Assembly (NCBI GenBank): GCA_965603075.1
Contig: CBFDBO010000009.1
Location: forward strand, 60,553-124,552
DNA from: JABJOR01 sp965603075
GTDB lineage: Bacteria; Pseudomonadota; Alphaproteobacteria; Rhodospirillales; Casp-alpha2
Direction: 5' to 3'
Length of the DNA stretch: 64,000 nt
Shown: piece after piece, positions 38,234-46,863 of the stretch
How positions within the stretch are numbered: the first letter of the stretch is position 1
How the letters are laid out: each line of letters begins with the position of its first letter
Position numbers and translations under genes: made by a program
The notes under the pieces: model-generated
Databases searched by the model: none
What the model saw: only the letters and a program-made list of their open reading frames with translations
Told to the model about the DNA's origin: nothing

Positions 38234-38554
38234 CTACATCGGCATCCGCATGATTTCGCGGTAGGATTCAATAACCTTATCCCGAACCCGAACCACGGTT
38301 TCCAACGTGACTTCCGCTTCGGCAACAGCGGTTATGACCTCAGTCAGATCAGCCTTATCATTAATCCCAGCAATACTTAATTGCTCACTTCGCTCGCCAA
38401 TTAGAACGGCTTCCTGAATAGCCCCTTTAACCAGAGCGCCAAAATCTGTTCCGCCCGCTGTTGAATTGTTTGTGTCAAAGGGGGAGCCAGTGCTTTTCGC
38501 TGCTGATGTATAGGCGTTGATTGCCTGGCCAATATTTTGTATTGATTCAACCAT
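38234..38554 (-). CDS. fliE: Flagellar hook-basal body protein FliE
   Basis: The 106-residue protein links the MS ring to the rod. The C-terminal half has LTEVITAVAEAEVTLETVVRVRDK, quoted here as ITAVAEAEVTLETVVRVRDK, followed by YREIMRMPM, which is the FliE signature. It is the third gene of flgB-flgC-fliE, a common order, and lies 48 bases after flgC. Confidence 0.95.
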   Translation of the reverse strand: MVESIQNIGQAINAYTSAAKSTGSPFDTNNSTAGGTDFGALVKGAIQEAVLIGERSEQLSIAGINDKADLTEVITAVAEAEVTLETVVRVRDKVIESYREIMRMPM

Positions 38555-38602
38555 TTTTAAATTCCTTCATCATCTTAAATTAGTATTTATTATTTGCCGA
38601 CC

Positions 38603-39025
38603 TTAGCGCGAAGATAACAGATCAATGGTTTTCATGAGCATCTGTTTAGCGCTCTTGATTACATTTAAATTCGCTTCATAGGAGCGTTGCGCTTCGCGCA
38701 TATCCATCATCTCGATCAGCGAATTAACATTTGGCGTTTGCACATAACCATTTTCGTCCGCAGACGGGTGTGCAGGGTCAAAGATCAAACCAAAATCAGA
38801 GCCATCCTCTTTGACTTTATCAACTTGCACAGTGTGCAATCCAAGCTTGTCATCGAGGACATTCTTAAACAAAACCGTTTTGCGGCGATACGGCTCTTCA
38901 CCGGGGACCGTACCCAACGAATTGGCATTGGCAATGTTTTCTGAAATCACCCGCAATCTCGTGCCCTGTACCTTCATGCCGGCAGCTGAGATAGAAAGTG
39001 TCTTTAATAAATTATCCTGACCCAT
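38603..39025 (-). CDS. flgC: Flagellar proximal rod protein FlgC
   Basis: The 140-residue rod protein has the N-terminal rod/hook motif SAAGMKVQGTRLRVISENIA then NANS, and the C-terminal coiled segment DMREAQRSYEANLNVIKSAK. These paired terminal helices form the rod core. It lies 46 bases after flgB in the flgBC-fliE group. Confidence 0.96.
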   Translation of the reverse strand: MGQDNLLKTLSISAAGMKVQGTRLRVISENIANANSLGTVPGEEPYRRKTVLFKNVLDDKLGLHTVQVDKVKEDGSDFGLIFDPAHPSADENGYVQTPNVNSLIEMMDMREAQRSYEANLNVIKSAKQMLMKTIDLLSSR

Positions 39026-39071
39026 GATTACTCCTTTTCAGCTTTAATTAGCTGCATTCTTTATCTTGTTG

Positions 39072-39473
39072 TTAGCGACCGAGAGCCGTTCTAAGCATTT
39101 TCAAATGTTTCGAATAGAGCTGTGTCGTTAGCGTATGAGAAATTGTTGCTTCATTTACTTTCTGCATCTGTTCTTCCAGCACAACCGAGTTGCCACTAGG
39201 GGATGTTTCATAAGAATATGCAGGGCTTTGTTTATAGTAATCAACAATCCCATTATTGGACGCGACGATATGGCCAGAATTTGTTGCGCTCATACTCACA
39301 TGCATGGATTCCTTAGCAATCAACTCTTTAAAGTTATAATCTTTAAGGTCCTTAGCTTGATAATCCGGTGTATCCGCATTAGCAATATTCTGTGCCAAGA
39401 CTTCCTGACGCTGGGTTATCCAGTTCATTCTTTTCTTAACGGCGCTAAATAATGTTAAATTGTTAATGTCCAT
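39072..39473 (-). CDS. flgB: Flagellar proximal rod protein FlgB
   Basis: The 133-residue rod protein has the N-terminal RQEVLAQNIANADTPDYQAKD motif, here cut to VLAQNIANADTPDYQAKD, and a C-terminal helix with YSKHLKMLRTALGR. It is the first gene of the minus-strand unit flgB-flgC-fliE-fliQ-fliR-flhB-cckA. The 239-base gap to the divergent plus-strand unit must hold both promoters; I see no clear sigma-54 site for flgB. Confidence 0.96.
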   Translation of the reverse strand: MDINNLTLFSAVKKRMNWITQRQEVLAQNIANADTPDYQAKDLKDYNFKELIAKESMHVSMSATNSGHIVASNNGIVDYYKQSPAYSYETSPSGNSVVLEEQMQKVNEATISHTLTTQLYSKHLKMLRTALGR

Positions 39474-39711
39474 TGTTTTAAACCTTTGTCTTAAACCTTA
39501 CCCATTTTAGTATCAGACAGGAGAGTCGCTTGTTGCCAATGATTGCCTGTAAATTTCTATCTAGGCAGTATCTGCCCATCGAATTAACAATTGGTTAACC
39601 CTCTTTTATCTATTTACCGTTATAAAGGATGTGGAAACGCTCAAAGTGTTGTTCACTGGGGGCTAAACATGGTTACCTTATTATTAATAAAGTTAATTTC
39701 AGGTCTGTTCA

Positions 39712-40176
39712 GTGTCAGAAAATTTTAAAGACAAAACCAATAAAACCAAAGATGCTGTCGCTGTTGCGCTTGGCTACGATCCTCAATCCGGTGCCCCACC
39801 CCGTGTTGTTGCGGGGGGTCGGGGTAAGATCGCAGAACAGATTCTAGAGATTGCTTTTGCTAACGGTGTTAAGGTTCGCGAAGATGCCGATTTAGCTGAA
39901 CTGCTCAGCGCCATTGATCTGGATGATGAAATACCCATTGAGGCTTTTGCCGCCGTGGCTGAAATACTAATCTATGTTTATCGAGCCAATGGCAATTGGC
40001 CTTCTTTTCTGGACACACCATCACCGGATATTCAAGATGAACAACGAGGTAATAATCAAACCGAGCCAAACAACTCAAATAATACGGCTATGAACACTGG
40101 CATGAACACTGACATTAACCCTAATATTAATCCTGGCATTAACCCAGATTTGAATGATGGAAACGATTCCAAATGA
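39712..40176 (+). CDS. Small FlhB C-terminal-domain-like protein (GTG start)
   Basis: The first 105 residues match the C-terminal cytoplasmic part of FlhB: AVALGYDPQSGAPPRVVAGG corresponds to the strand after the NPTH site, followed by GKIAEQILEIAFANGVKV and a block like IPIEAFAAVAEILIYVYRA. There are no membrane helices and no NPTH motif. The remaining 45 residues are Asn-rich with repeats of the form Met/Ile-Asn-x-Gly/Asp-x-Asn. GTG at 39712 has AGG eight bases upstream. It heads a plus-strand unit with fliO and fliP. In other bacteria such FhlB/YlqH proteins are known; a role in export is likely. Confidence 0.8.
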   Translation: MSENFKDKTNKTKDAVAVALGYDPQSGAPPRVVAGGRGKIAEQILEIAFANGVKVREDADLAELLSAIDLDDEIPIEAFAAVAEILIYVYRANGNWPSFLDTPSPDIQDEQRGNNQTEPNNSNNTAMNTGMNTDINPNINPGINPDLNDGNDSK

Positions 40177-40499
40177 CCCCCCCCCCTCAACAACCTTCTG
40201 TCGAAATTACGCTGGAACAACAAATATTTGATGTTCGTCTTCAACTCGATAAGGCGCAGCAAAACATTCATAACAATAGGCCCGTTGATCTAGAGGGCAT
40301 TTTGGTCCGCATTAAAGCATTAACAGATGATCTTGTTACCAAGCTGCCTGAGATGCCCAATGAGAAACGCATTGAAGTCCTCGAAAATTTAAAAACGATA
40401 ACGGGTGAAGTTAACGCTGTTGAAACCGCCCTCATCAAAAATGCCCCACGAAATACGCAAAGCAATATCCCGCCAACGAATGAGGATAAACAATCATGA
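40173..40499 (+). CDS. Hypothetical helical protein in the fliO-fliP operon
   Basis: This 108-residue protein is not recognised. It looks mostly alpha-helical, with a central region containing ITLEQQIFDVRLQLDKAQ and LENLKTITGEVNAVETALI, and Pro/Gln/Asn-rich ends. Its size and helical character recall flagellar chaperones of the FliT/FlgN kind, but I see no specific motif. ATGA overlaps link it to the genes on both sides, so it almost certainly works with the export gate. Confidence 0.65.
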   Translation: MTPPPQQPSVEITLEQQIFDVRLQLDKAQQNIHNNRPVDLEGILVRIKALTDDLVTKLPEMPNEKRIEVLENLKTITGEVNAVETALIKNAPRNTQSNIPPTNEDKQS

Positions 40500-40807
40500 A
40501 TTGGGGAGAATACACCCAAGCCATTATGGCATTGCTGTTTGTATTAGCTTTAATAGGTTTACTTACTCTGGTGGCGAGAAAATTTGGATTCGGCCTGCCA
40601 TCACCTATGGTCGGCCACAAGAATAAAAGAGTAACCGTTCTTGAAATCACCAATCTCGATGTGAAACGCAAGCTGGTCCTTGTTAAACGCGATAACACTG
40701 AGCATTTAATTTTACTGGGTATCAATAACGAACAGATTGTGGAATCCTATGCTTCAGAGAATATGAGCGCTTTATCAATAACAAAAGACCAGCCTGCAAT
40801 TAAATAG
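40496..40807 (+). CDS. fliO: Flagellar biosynthetic protein FliO
   Basis: The 103-residue protein has one membrane helix (about residues 8-26, ALLFVLALIGLLTLVARKFG) and a cytoplasmic domain with VTVLEITNLDVKRKLVLVKR then HLILLG, typical of FliO. FliO helps assemble the FliP ring. The start codon overlaps the previous stop (ATGA), and fliP follows 18 bases later. Confidence 0.9.
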   Translation: MNWGEYTQAIMALLFVLALIGLLTLVARKFGFGLPSPMVGHKNKRVTVLEITNLDVKRKLVLVKRDNTEHLILLGINNEQIVESYASENMSALSITKDQPAIK

Positions 40808-40825
40808 GTGGATACGTAATACACT

Positions 40826-41626
40826 ATGTCACGCACGATCTTTAAAATTGGCCGACATGAAGTAAGTCTTCGAAGACTATTTATGGCCCTGACTGTCGGG
40901 TTCATTGGTATTATTGCAACGCTGAGCATATCTGGAGTATTTTCTGGGGCCGCAGTAGCCCAAAATTTATCGATTGATCTGGGGGAAGGCGGCGGTGATG
41001 CAACCGCACGGTTGGTCCAAATCATCGTCTTGATGACGGTCATCAGTGTCGCGCCAAGCCTACTGATCATGGTGACATCATTTACCCGCATCGTTATTGT
41101 ACTGTCATTTGTGCGAACGGCTATGGGAACTCAACAATCCCCACCTAATCAAGTGTTGATGAGTCTGGCTTTATTTTTAACGGTTTTCATTATGATGCCG
41201 ATCTTTCAGGAATCCTATGATGAGGGCATCCGCCCCTTAATCGACAATGAAATTGATGAATTTGAAGCCTTTGAGCGTGCCGCCTTACCAATACATGGGT
41301 TTATGTTACGTAATGTCCGTGAAAAAGATCTGGATCTATTTATTGGCATCGCAAAAATAAGCAATGAAGAACTTGAAGATGGTATTCCCCTACGGGCTCT
41401 TGTCCCTGCATTTATGATCAGTGAAATCAGGCGCGCCTTTGAAATTGGCTTTTTGATATTTGTACCTTTTTTGGTAATTGATATGGTTGTTGCGTCGATT
41501 CTAATGGCTATGGGTATGATGATGTTACCACCGATTATTATCGCGCTACCCTTTAAAATAATATTTTTTGTGCTTGTTGATGGATGGTATCTGGTCGTCG
41601 GCTCTTTAGTCCGAAGTTTCAACTAA
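40826..41626 (+). CDS. fliP: Flagellar export gate protein FliP
   Basis: The 266-residue export gate protein has an N-terminal signal-like helix, then MTVISVAPSLLIMVTSFTRI, IVLSFVRTAMGTQQSPPNQV, LVPAFMISEIRRAFEIGF and a final pair of helices ending in VDGWYLVVGSLVRSF. These are highly typical. It is the last gene of the unit beginning at 39712, and ends ten bases before the convergent giant TPR gene. Confidence 0.97.
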   Translation: MSRTIFKIGRHEVSLRRLFMALTVGFIGIIATLSISGVFSGAAVAQNLSIDLGEGGGDATARLVQIIVLMTVISVAPSLLIMVTSFTRIVIVLSFVRTAMGTQQSPPNQVLMSLALFLTVFIMMPIFQESYDEGIRPLIDNEIDEFEAFERAALPIHGFMLRNVREKDLDLFIGIAKISNEELEDGIPLRALVPAFMISEIRRAFEIGFLIFVPFLVIDMVVASILMAMGMMMLPPIIIALPFKIIFFVLVDGWYLVVGSLVRSFN

Positions 41627-41636
41627 TGAAACCGGT

Positions 41637-44600
41637 TTAATTAATCGAGCTTAAAGGCAACCCTTGATCTAGACGTGCCCGATAATCAGCCATGAATGAT
41701 TGGAATTTTTCAGCTTCCTTAACTTGGCTAGCAATAGAGCTATAATTGATCAATCCAAACTGTTCAGGCGAAGCGATCAATTTATAAGCGTCATACAAAC
41801 TTGTTTCACGCATGGCTATTTCATATTTGCTGCGAAGCTGACCCAATCCCCGATCATTTTTACTCAATGCAAGGGCAATCGCATGACTTAGTATGTAGCT
41901 TGCCTGTTCAGCGTTTAATTCTGTATCCGGTAAGGCGCCCGACATATTAACTAATTTCCCTAAAGAGCCGGAAGCTCGAGGCCAATCATCCGTCATGCGA
42001 TAGATATCGGCACGCAACTGCTCCGCCCCCCGGCTTTCATCTTCTTCGAGCAATAACAGAGCATTGACATCATCCCCTAAACCAGCGAAAGCTCGCGCGC
42101 GCAAATGACGGCGCTGAATTTGCAATTGCTCTGGCAGGTCAGCTTCTTGGGAAATCATCAATGCGTTGAGGGCTTCTTCGTAATTTTTTGACAGCGTCAG
42201 AACCACAGCGAGTTGCGCCCCTACTCTGGCTTTCGTTTCCCCCTTCAAGCGTAGTCGCACCTGACTATCAAGCAAGGCGGATGCTTCACCCAGTAAATCA
42301 ACACTAACCAGTCTATCTGCTAATTTTTGAATCATCTCGTCACCCAAATTTCCTGCGGGTGTTAGCTCTCTAAATTCTTCATAAAGCGAAATAGCCGAAA
42401 TAGGCAACATTTCATCAGCCTGTCCCTCAAGGAATAGCTTGGTGAAAACATCCGACATTTGTTGCGTAACTTCGATGGCTTCTTCTTTGTTTCTGAAAAA
42501 GGAAGCCGCTTGTTTTAAAGTTTGAAGCCCCTGTCTGAACCCCCCAGCTTGAATATAAACTGTTCCCAGTTTTCTTAATACATCGAATTCAAAATCTCCT
42601 CCGCGCCATGCAAAGCGAAGCTTCTCTAATTCAACCAACGCCAAGGGCGGTGTCAGCCTTCCTATTTTCAGTTCCAACATAATATGTGCTAATTTTGCTC
42701 GGACCATAATTGGCTCATATTCAGTAGAAATGGCGACTTCGTAATCTGATAAGGCATCTTCGCTCTTGCCATCGACTTCGTTCATCAAACCCGATAGGTA
42801 TTTAGTTTCGCTTAGATACTTAGGTGTTAATGGAAGGGCGTTGATAATTTCAAGTTGTGTTCGAGCGTGCTCAAAGTCTTCGGCTTGAATAGAGGCATCA
42901 AGCCCCTTCAACATAAGGGTCGATCTTAATCCGGGAGGGTACGTTATTGGTATATTGCTAGTGGAGCGAATGATTCTGATGGTTTCGTCATCGGAATTAC
43001 CCTTAGAGAACTGATTGATAGCCCGCCAAAATTCCCCTTCATCATTTTCGTTCAATGATTCATGGGCAAGGAATTCTGCGGCAGTATCATACCGTCCAGC
43101 CATCCAATTCGCTATGCCGCTATAAACATAAAACGCAGGCTCATCAGCCGTTTTTTTATCCAGTTTGCTGGTAACTTGTAACACACCAGAGGCTTCTTGC
43201 GCATAACCATGGGCAAGGAAAAAACGCGCTAAATTCAATCGAGCCTGTAGGCGTTCTTCTCTTGTCAGGGCGTAGATGATGGCATGTTCAAGGTCTTGAC
43301 GGTCAACCGTGTAGAACTTCCGCGTAATCCCCTGAACCGCGGTAAAGTCGACGATCCGGGTTAGAGGTCGTGAGGAACCCGATTGTACTTTTGCCATATC
43401 AGCTTCTGTCACAGGTGAGATATAGAGTTCATCAGAACTCGCAATACTAATCCCTTCACTGATGGAGCGAACTTGCAATGTGTCAATCACGGGTTCAATG
43501 ACCACACCTTGGCTGGAAGGTCGGACACGGAACTGAGGGTATTTATAGAACTGATTGACGCCGTAGCCTGCCGGAACAACGGGAACCACAATAAAATTAT
43601 CCCCAATATCTGGATCGGTAATCGCTAGACCGGGTCGGGGCTCTGCGATGGGTAAGAAAACCCGTGCGCCCAAGGGAGATTCGGGTTCGGCTAATGATTC
43701 AATTGGGGTTTGTGTTGTCAGACTCTGCCGTCTGAATTCCAAAATCCAAGTCAGACCATCTTTCCTTGGTAAGGGATTAATCCCCGGTGCGGTTATAGCC
43801 CGCAAAATAACAGCTTCAGGGTGTTTCAACTGCACGAGGTTTATAATTGATTTTCCAGATACTTTTAAGAGCCCTTCAATATCCAATTCACCCGGATTAT
43901 CAAAGACTACCCATAGCGCGCCGCCTCGGCGGAAGACGGCGGCACCTGTTGGTTCATCCCAATCAAAACGGAAGGCAAAACCATCTTCGATTTCACCAGC
44001 GCTTGACGAGCTTTCCCCGTCATAGGGTTTGTTGGGAACAAGAGCCGTTGTCGCGCCATCCGTTGTATTAACATCCACGCTAAGGGATGTCGGTGCATTA
44101 TCCTCTGAAGAACGGTTTGGCGCTTGTATTAATGCCGGTTCTAAAGAGGGAGCTCCCGATGTTCCCGCTGATCCCGCTGATCCCGCTGATCCCGCTGATC
44201 CTTCAGCATTTCTCACCGGTTCTTGAATCATTGGTGGAGCAAATTGATCAGCGGTAGGCGCACTATCCGATACTCCAGCACTATCCGATATTCTAACGGG
44301 GGCCTGTATCACCGGCGGAGCATTAGGCTCCGCTTGGGCGTCTGCTTGAACAACTGCCGTTACGGGCACCGCGGGGGGAACTTGCGCTAATGTACTTGGC
44401 TGTGGCGTATTTGGAAGTTGAGCCGATTGAATGCTTTGAGCGGGAATTTCTTGTTTGGCGGCCACACTCCCATCCCTAGGCATGAAGACATCAACAACAA
44501 CCTTGGCACCCGCATAAAAATGGCTGACCTTAGCCCCTGGGGCCACGGATAATTGCACCAAAGTTTTTGCGGAAATAGCATCTGAACGGGCCGCACCGAT

Positions 44601-45368
44601 TAAACTTGGTATTATCGTCGCTAAGCTTCCAGCCTCAATACGGGCCGCTTGGTTAAAGGTCAGCTTGATATTCCCATCCGTGCGCTCAAATTCATAAGGG
44701 TGTTTATCCGTCCAATCAAAGACAATGCGCAGCTTGTCGGGGTGACGCCCAGTGCGAATTTTAACGTCTGGCAACCCTTCGGTACTGATTGTTTGTGGCG
44801 AGGCCGTTATAGGCTCTTGTTTAGGCTCTGGTTCGGGTTGAACCGCTTCGACTTGAACATTTTGAGCATCTTGGGCGACTGGAACAACAGGGACAACCGG
44901 GGCAACGGGGGCCTCGATCGGTGTTTTGTTGGTTAATTCAACAATGATTGATGTACCGCTGGGGTAATGGGCCAGATAAAAATCGCCCGTTAAATCCAGT
45001 ATCAAAGCCCGCCCACTATCACCTTGTGAAACATTTGAAATAAACCGCCCTAGAGTACGCTGGATTGAAGAAACATCCCCTTCAATGGCTGAACTGAATG
45101 AAACCTGCAAAGATTGTCCATCCATCACGGCCTTATAACTAACCGGATTACTCCAGTTAAAAACAATCCGTCCGGTATTTTCCTGAGCCGACGTGCGTAT
45201 GGTGACCGTTTGCGCCATTGCACTGGAGCCAAGAGCAACAAACACCACAATCGCCAAAATAAAGACAGCAGTAGCCCCAATCCATGCGCGAGCCAAACGC
45301 CCAAATACAGCGTTTAATTCGGTACATAAATCAGCTAACAAAACGTTGGTATATCTAACTTCGTTCAC
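41637..45368 (-). CDS. Giant secreted beta-module/TPR protein in motor operon (GTG start)
   Basis: The 1243-residue protein has a cleavable signal (about residues 28-51, AMA before Gln). Three beta-rich modules resembling AMIN-type domains follow at about 53-150, 198-296 and 461-545. Each has a pattern like RIVFDW or FRFDW and a later strand ending in a hydrophobic Val/Leu run. Between them lie Pro/Ala/Val-rich linkers with repeats. From about residue 700 to the end are helical TPR-like repeats. It overlaps the upstream motB stop by GTGA. It is probably a periplasmic scaffold linking stator, peptidoglycan or basal body, but this is inferred from context and architecture only. Confidence 0.75.
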   Translation of the reverse strand: MNEVRYTNVLLADLCTELNAVFGRLARAWIGATAVFILAIVVFVALGSSAMAQTVTIRTSAQENTGRIVFNWSNPVSYKAVMDGQSLQVSFSSAIEGDVSSIQRTLGRFISNVSQGDSGRALILDLTGDFYLAHYPSGTSIIVELTNKTPIEAPVAPVVPVVPVAQDAQNVQVEAVQPEPEPKQEPITASPQTISTEGLPDVKIRTGRHPDKLRIVFDWTDKHPYEFERTDGNIKLTFNQAARIEAGSLATIIPSLIGAARSDAISAKTLVQLSVAPGAKVSHFYAGAKVVVDVFMPRDGSVAAKQEIPAQSIQSAQLPNTPQPSTLAQVPPAVPVTAVVQADAQAEPNAPPVIQAPVRISDSAGVSDSAPTADQFAPPMIQEPVRNAEGSAGSAGSAGSAGTSGAPSLEPALIQAPNRSSEDNAPTSLSVDVNTTDGATTALVPNKPYDGESSSSAGEIEDGFAFRFDWDEPTGAAVFRRGGALWVVFDNPGELDIEGLLKVSGKSIINLVQLKHPEAVILRAITAPGINPLPRKDGLTWILEFRRQSLTTQTPIESLAEPESPLGARVFLPIAEPRPGLAITDPDIGDNFIVVPVVPAGYGVNQFYKYPQFRVRPSSQGVVIEPVIDTLQVRSISEGISIASSDELYISPVTEADMAKVQSGSSRPLTRIVDFTAVQGITRKFYTVDRQDLEHAIIYALTREERLQARLNLARFFLAHGYAQEASGVLQVTSKLDKKTADEPAFYVYSGIANWMAGRYDTAAEFLAHESLNENDEGEFWRAINQFSKGNSDDETIRIIRSTSNIPITYPPGLRSTLMLKGLDASIQAEDFEHARTQLEIINALPLTPKYLSETKYLSGLMNEVDGKSEDALSDYEVAISTEYEPIMVRAKLAHIMLELKIGRLTPPLALVELEKLRFAWRGGDFEFDVLRKLGTVYIQAGGFRQGLQTLKQAASFFRNKEEAIEVTQQMSDVFTKLFLEGQADEMLPISAISLYEEFRELTPAGNLGDEMIQKLADRLVSVDLLGEASALLDSQVRLRLKGETKARVGAQLAVVLTLSKNYEEALNALMISQEADLPEQLQIQRRHLRARAFAGLGDDVNALLLLEEDESRGAEQLRADIYRMTDDWPRASGSLGKLVNMSGALPDTELNAEQASYILSHAIALALSKNDRGLGQLRSKYEIAMRETSLYDAYKLIASPEQFGLINYSSIASQVKEAEKFQSFMADYRARLDQGLPLSSIN
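44164..44199. repeat. Four 9-bp tandem repeats in the giant TPR gene
   Basis: The unit CCCGCTGAT is repeated four times without change. On the coding strand it encodes Gly-Ser-Ala triplets in the linker between the second and third beta modules. The copy number is likely to vary between strains by replication slippage without shifting the frame. Confidence 0.9.
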
Positions 45369-46135
45369 TGTTTGCTCGCCGCTGGAAAAACAACAATATC
45401 GACCCTATCTGTCATTAAACGTGTGCTGTCATCGGTGGTTGTTACGCCACTAATATCAGTATCGTCATTATAACGTGAATTACCGAAACCATAGGCTGTA
45501 ATATCTTGATCAACGCCAGAACCCCGCAAATAGTTACTCACCGCCGCCGCCCGTGCAATAGAAAGTTCCCAGTTAGAGGCGTACCCCCCCTCTGTGCTCT
45601 GGGTTGCGTTAGAATATCCATTAATACCGATTCGATTATCCACGTTGCGCAAGATACTACTTAAGGCAAATAAAGCATCACGAGCCGCGGGTATAATGCT
45701 TGCACCTTGGGGACCAAACATAACATTTCCTGGCATGGCGATAATTAAGCGGTCATCCAAACGTTCTACTCGGCTATTTGATAAAAGCTCGACCTTTGAG
45801 GTCAACTCTTCAATAACAGATGTCAGATAATCAAGATTTGAAGCGTCTCTTTCTGCAATAGTTCCTACGTTAAATCTAGACGAATTCATCACTGGTTTGC
45901 TTTCTTTAACAACAGGATGAAGAGAGCGCGACAGAGTATCCGTTAAATATTCCCAATTTTCAGTTTTGACATTCGACATTGAAAAAAGCAGCACAAAAAA
46001 CGTCAGCAACAATGAGATTAAATCTGTAAAAGTAATCAGCCAAGCTCTGCTAAGTGTTTTTTTCTGTTGATCATTTTGTATCGTCTTTTGCACCAGATGG
46101 GGTGGACGATAATCATTTCTATATTCTAGGTTCAT
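45365..46135 (-). CDS. motB: MotB-family stator protein with OmpA-like domain
   Basis: The 256-residue protein has a single membrane helix with the proton-channel Asp38 in TFTDLISLLLTFFVLLFSMS and a C-terminal OmpA-like peptidoglycan-binding domain from about residue 145 to 250 (INGYSNATQS and NWELSIARAAAVSNYLRGSG). This is the architecture of MotB/PomB, which anchors the stator. Its ATG overlaps the stop of the upstream MotB-like gene, and its stop overlaps the next gene. No motA is present in the window. Confidence 0.88.
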   Translation of the reverse strand: MNLEYRNDYRPPHLVQKTIQNDQQKKTLSRAWLITFTDLISLLLTFFVLLFSMSNVKTENWEYLTDTLSRSLHPVVKESKPVMNSSRFNVGTIAERDASNLDYLTSVIEELTSKVELLSNSRVERLDDRLIIAMPGNVMFGPQGASIIPAARDALFALSSILRNVDNRIGINGYSNATQSTEGGYASNWELSIARAAAVSNYLRGSGVDQDITAYGFGNSRYNDDTDISGVTTTDDSTRLMTDRVDIVVFPAASKQ

Positions 46136-46791
46136 TGATCAACATCCACCGAATAGATGGAAAATTGAATAATGACGTCCGAGGCGGAACCGGGCTTGAT
46201 CCCACCCGATAGACTTGCAGGATCAGCCCCCCGTTCAATCACTACTCGTAAAAAAGCCCCAACACGTTCCAATGATAGGTTTTCTGTGATGGTGAAATTG
46301 GTGCCGTCTTCAATCGGACTGCCCATGATCACGACCATTTCAAATTTCATGCCTTCGGGGACCGCTGATAAAGAGGCAACAATACGATCTATTAGATCCT
46401 GTCTTGTTGAACGGAGCGCAACTTTATCGTCGGCAAAAAGCTCCTCGCTTTGAATACTGACCGTCATAATACGCCCAGGCTGCACAATCTGTACCTTGTC
46501 CACTTTTATCGTCGTCGTGAATACCCCTGCCATGGTCGAGAGAAAGGCTTCTGGACCAAGAGCCACTCCGGCCTTAGAAACAAATTTAACGGGTTCTGTA
46601 ACAGGATCAGTAATATTGGCAAATGTTGAGGATATGCTTTCCATAACATCTTTTGATTTATTATCTTCAATAGTTGAAATACTGACAAGCAAGATAAAAA
46701 AACACAAGATGATTAGGAACAAACCAAGAAATAGAATAGTTGCTCTATTCTCTTCAGGTTCGACATTCAGCAAATTTTTGTATTGATCCAT
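46132..46791 (-). CDS. MotB-like protein lacking the channel aspartate
   Basis: The 219-residue protein has one N-terminal membrane helix, FLGLFLIILCFFILLVSIS, which aligns without gaps with the MotB helix FTDLISLLLTFFVLLFSMS encoded next door, but Gly23 replaces the proton-binding Asp. The C-terminal part (about 110-215) has a beta-alpha pattern like a divergent OmpA domain, with LSLERVGAFLRVVIERGADP. It should sit in the inner membrane with a periplasmic domain. It is coupled to motB by ATGA. It may be a structural partner rather than an ion-conducting stator. Confidence 0.7.
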   Translation of the reverse strand: MDQYKNLLNVEPEENRATILFLGLFLIILCFFILLVSISTIEDNKSKDVMESISSTFANITDPVTEPVKFVSKAGVALGPEAFLSTMAGVFTTTIKVDKVQIVQPGRIMTVSIQSEELFADDKVALRSTRQDLIDRIVASLSAVPEGMKFEMVVIMGSPIEDGTNFTITENLSLERVGAFLRVVIERGADPASLSGGIKPGSASDVIIQFSIYSVDVDQ

Positions 46792-46863
46792 ATGGGACCA
46801 GCCTCATTAAGTAGCCACATAAGAAGTAAGCGTAGAATTCGGTAGTATACTACCGCAAATTAC

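Noticed and set aside
39627..39640. GG-N10-GC spacing before the FlhB-like gene (39712)
   Set aside because: The spacing fits sigma-54, but the flanking bases do not match TGGCACG or TTGC, so chance is likely.
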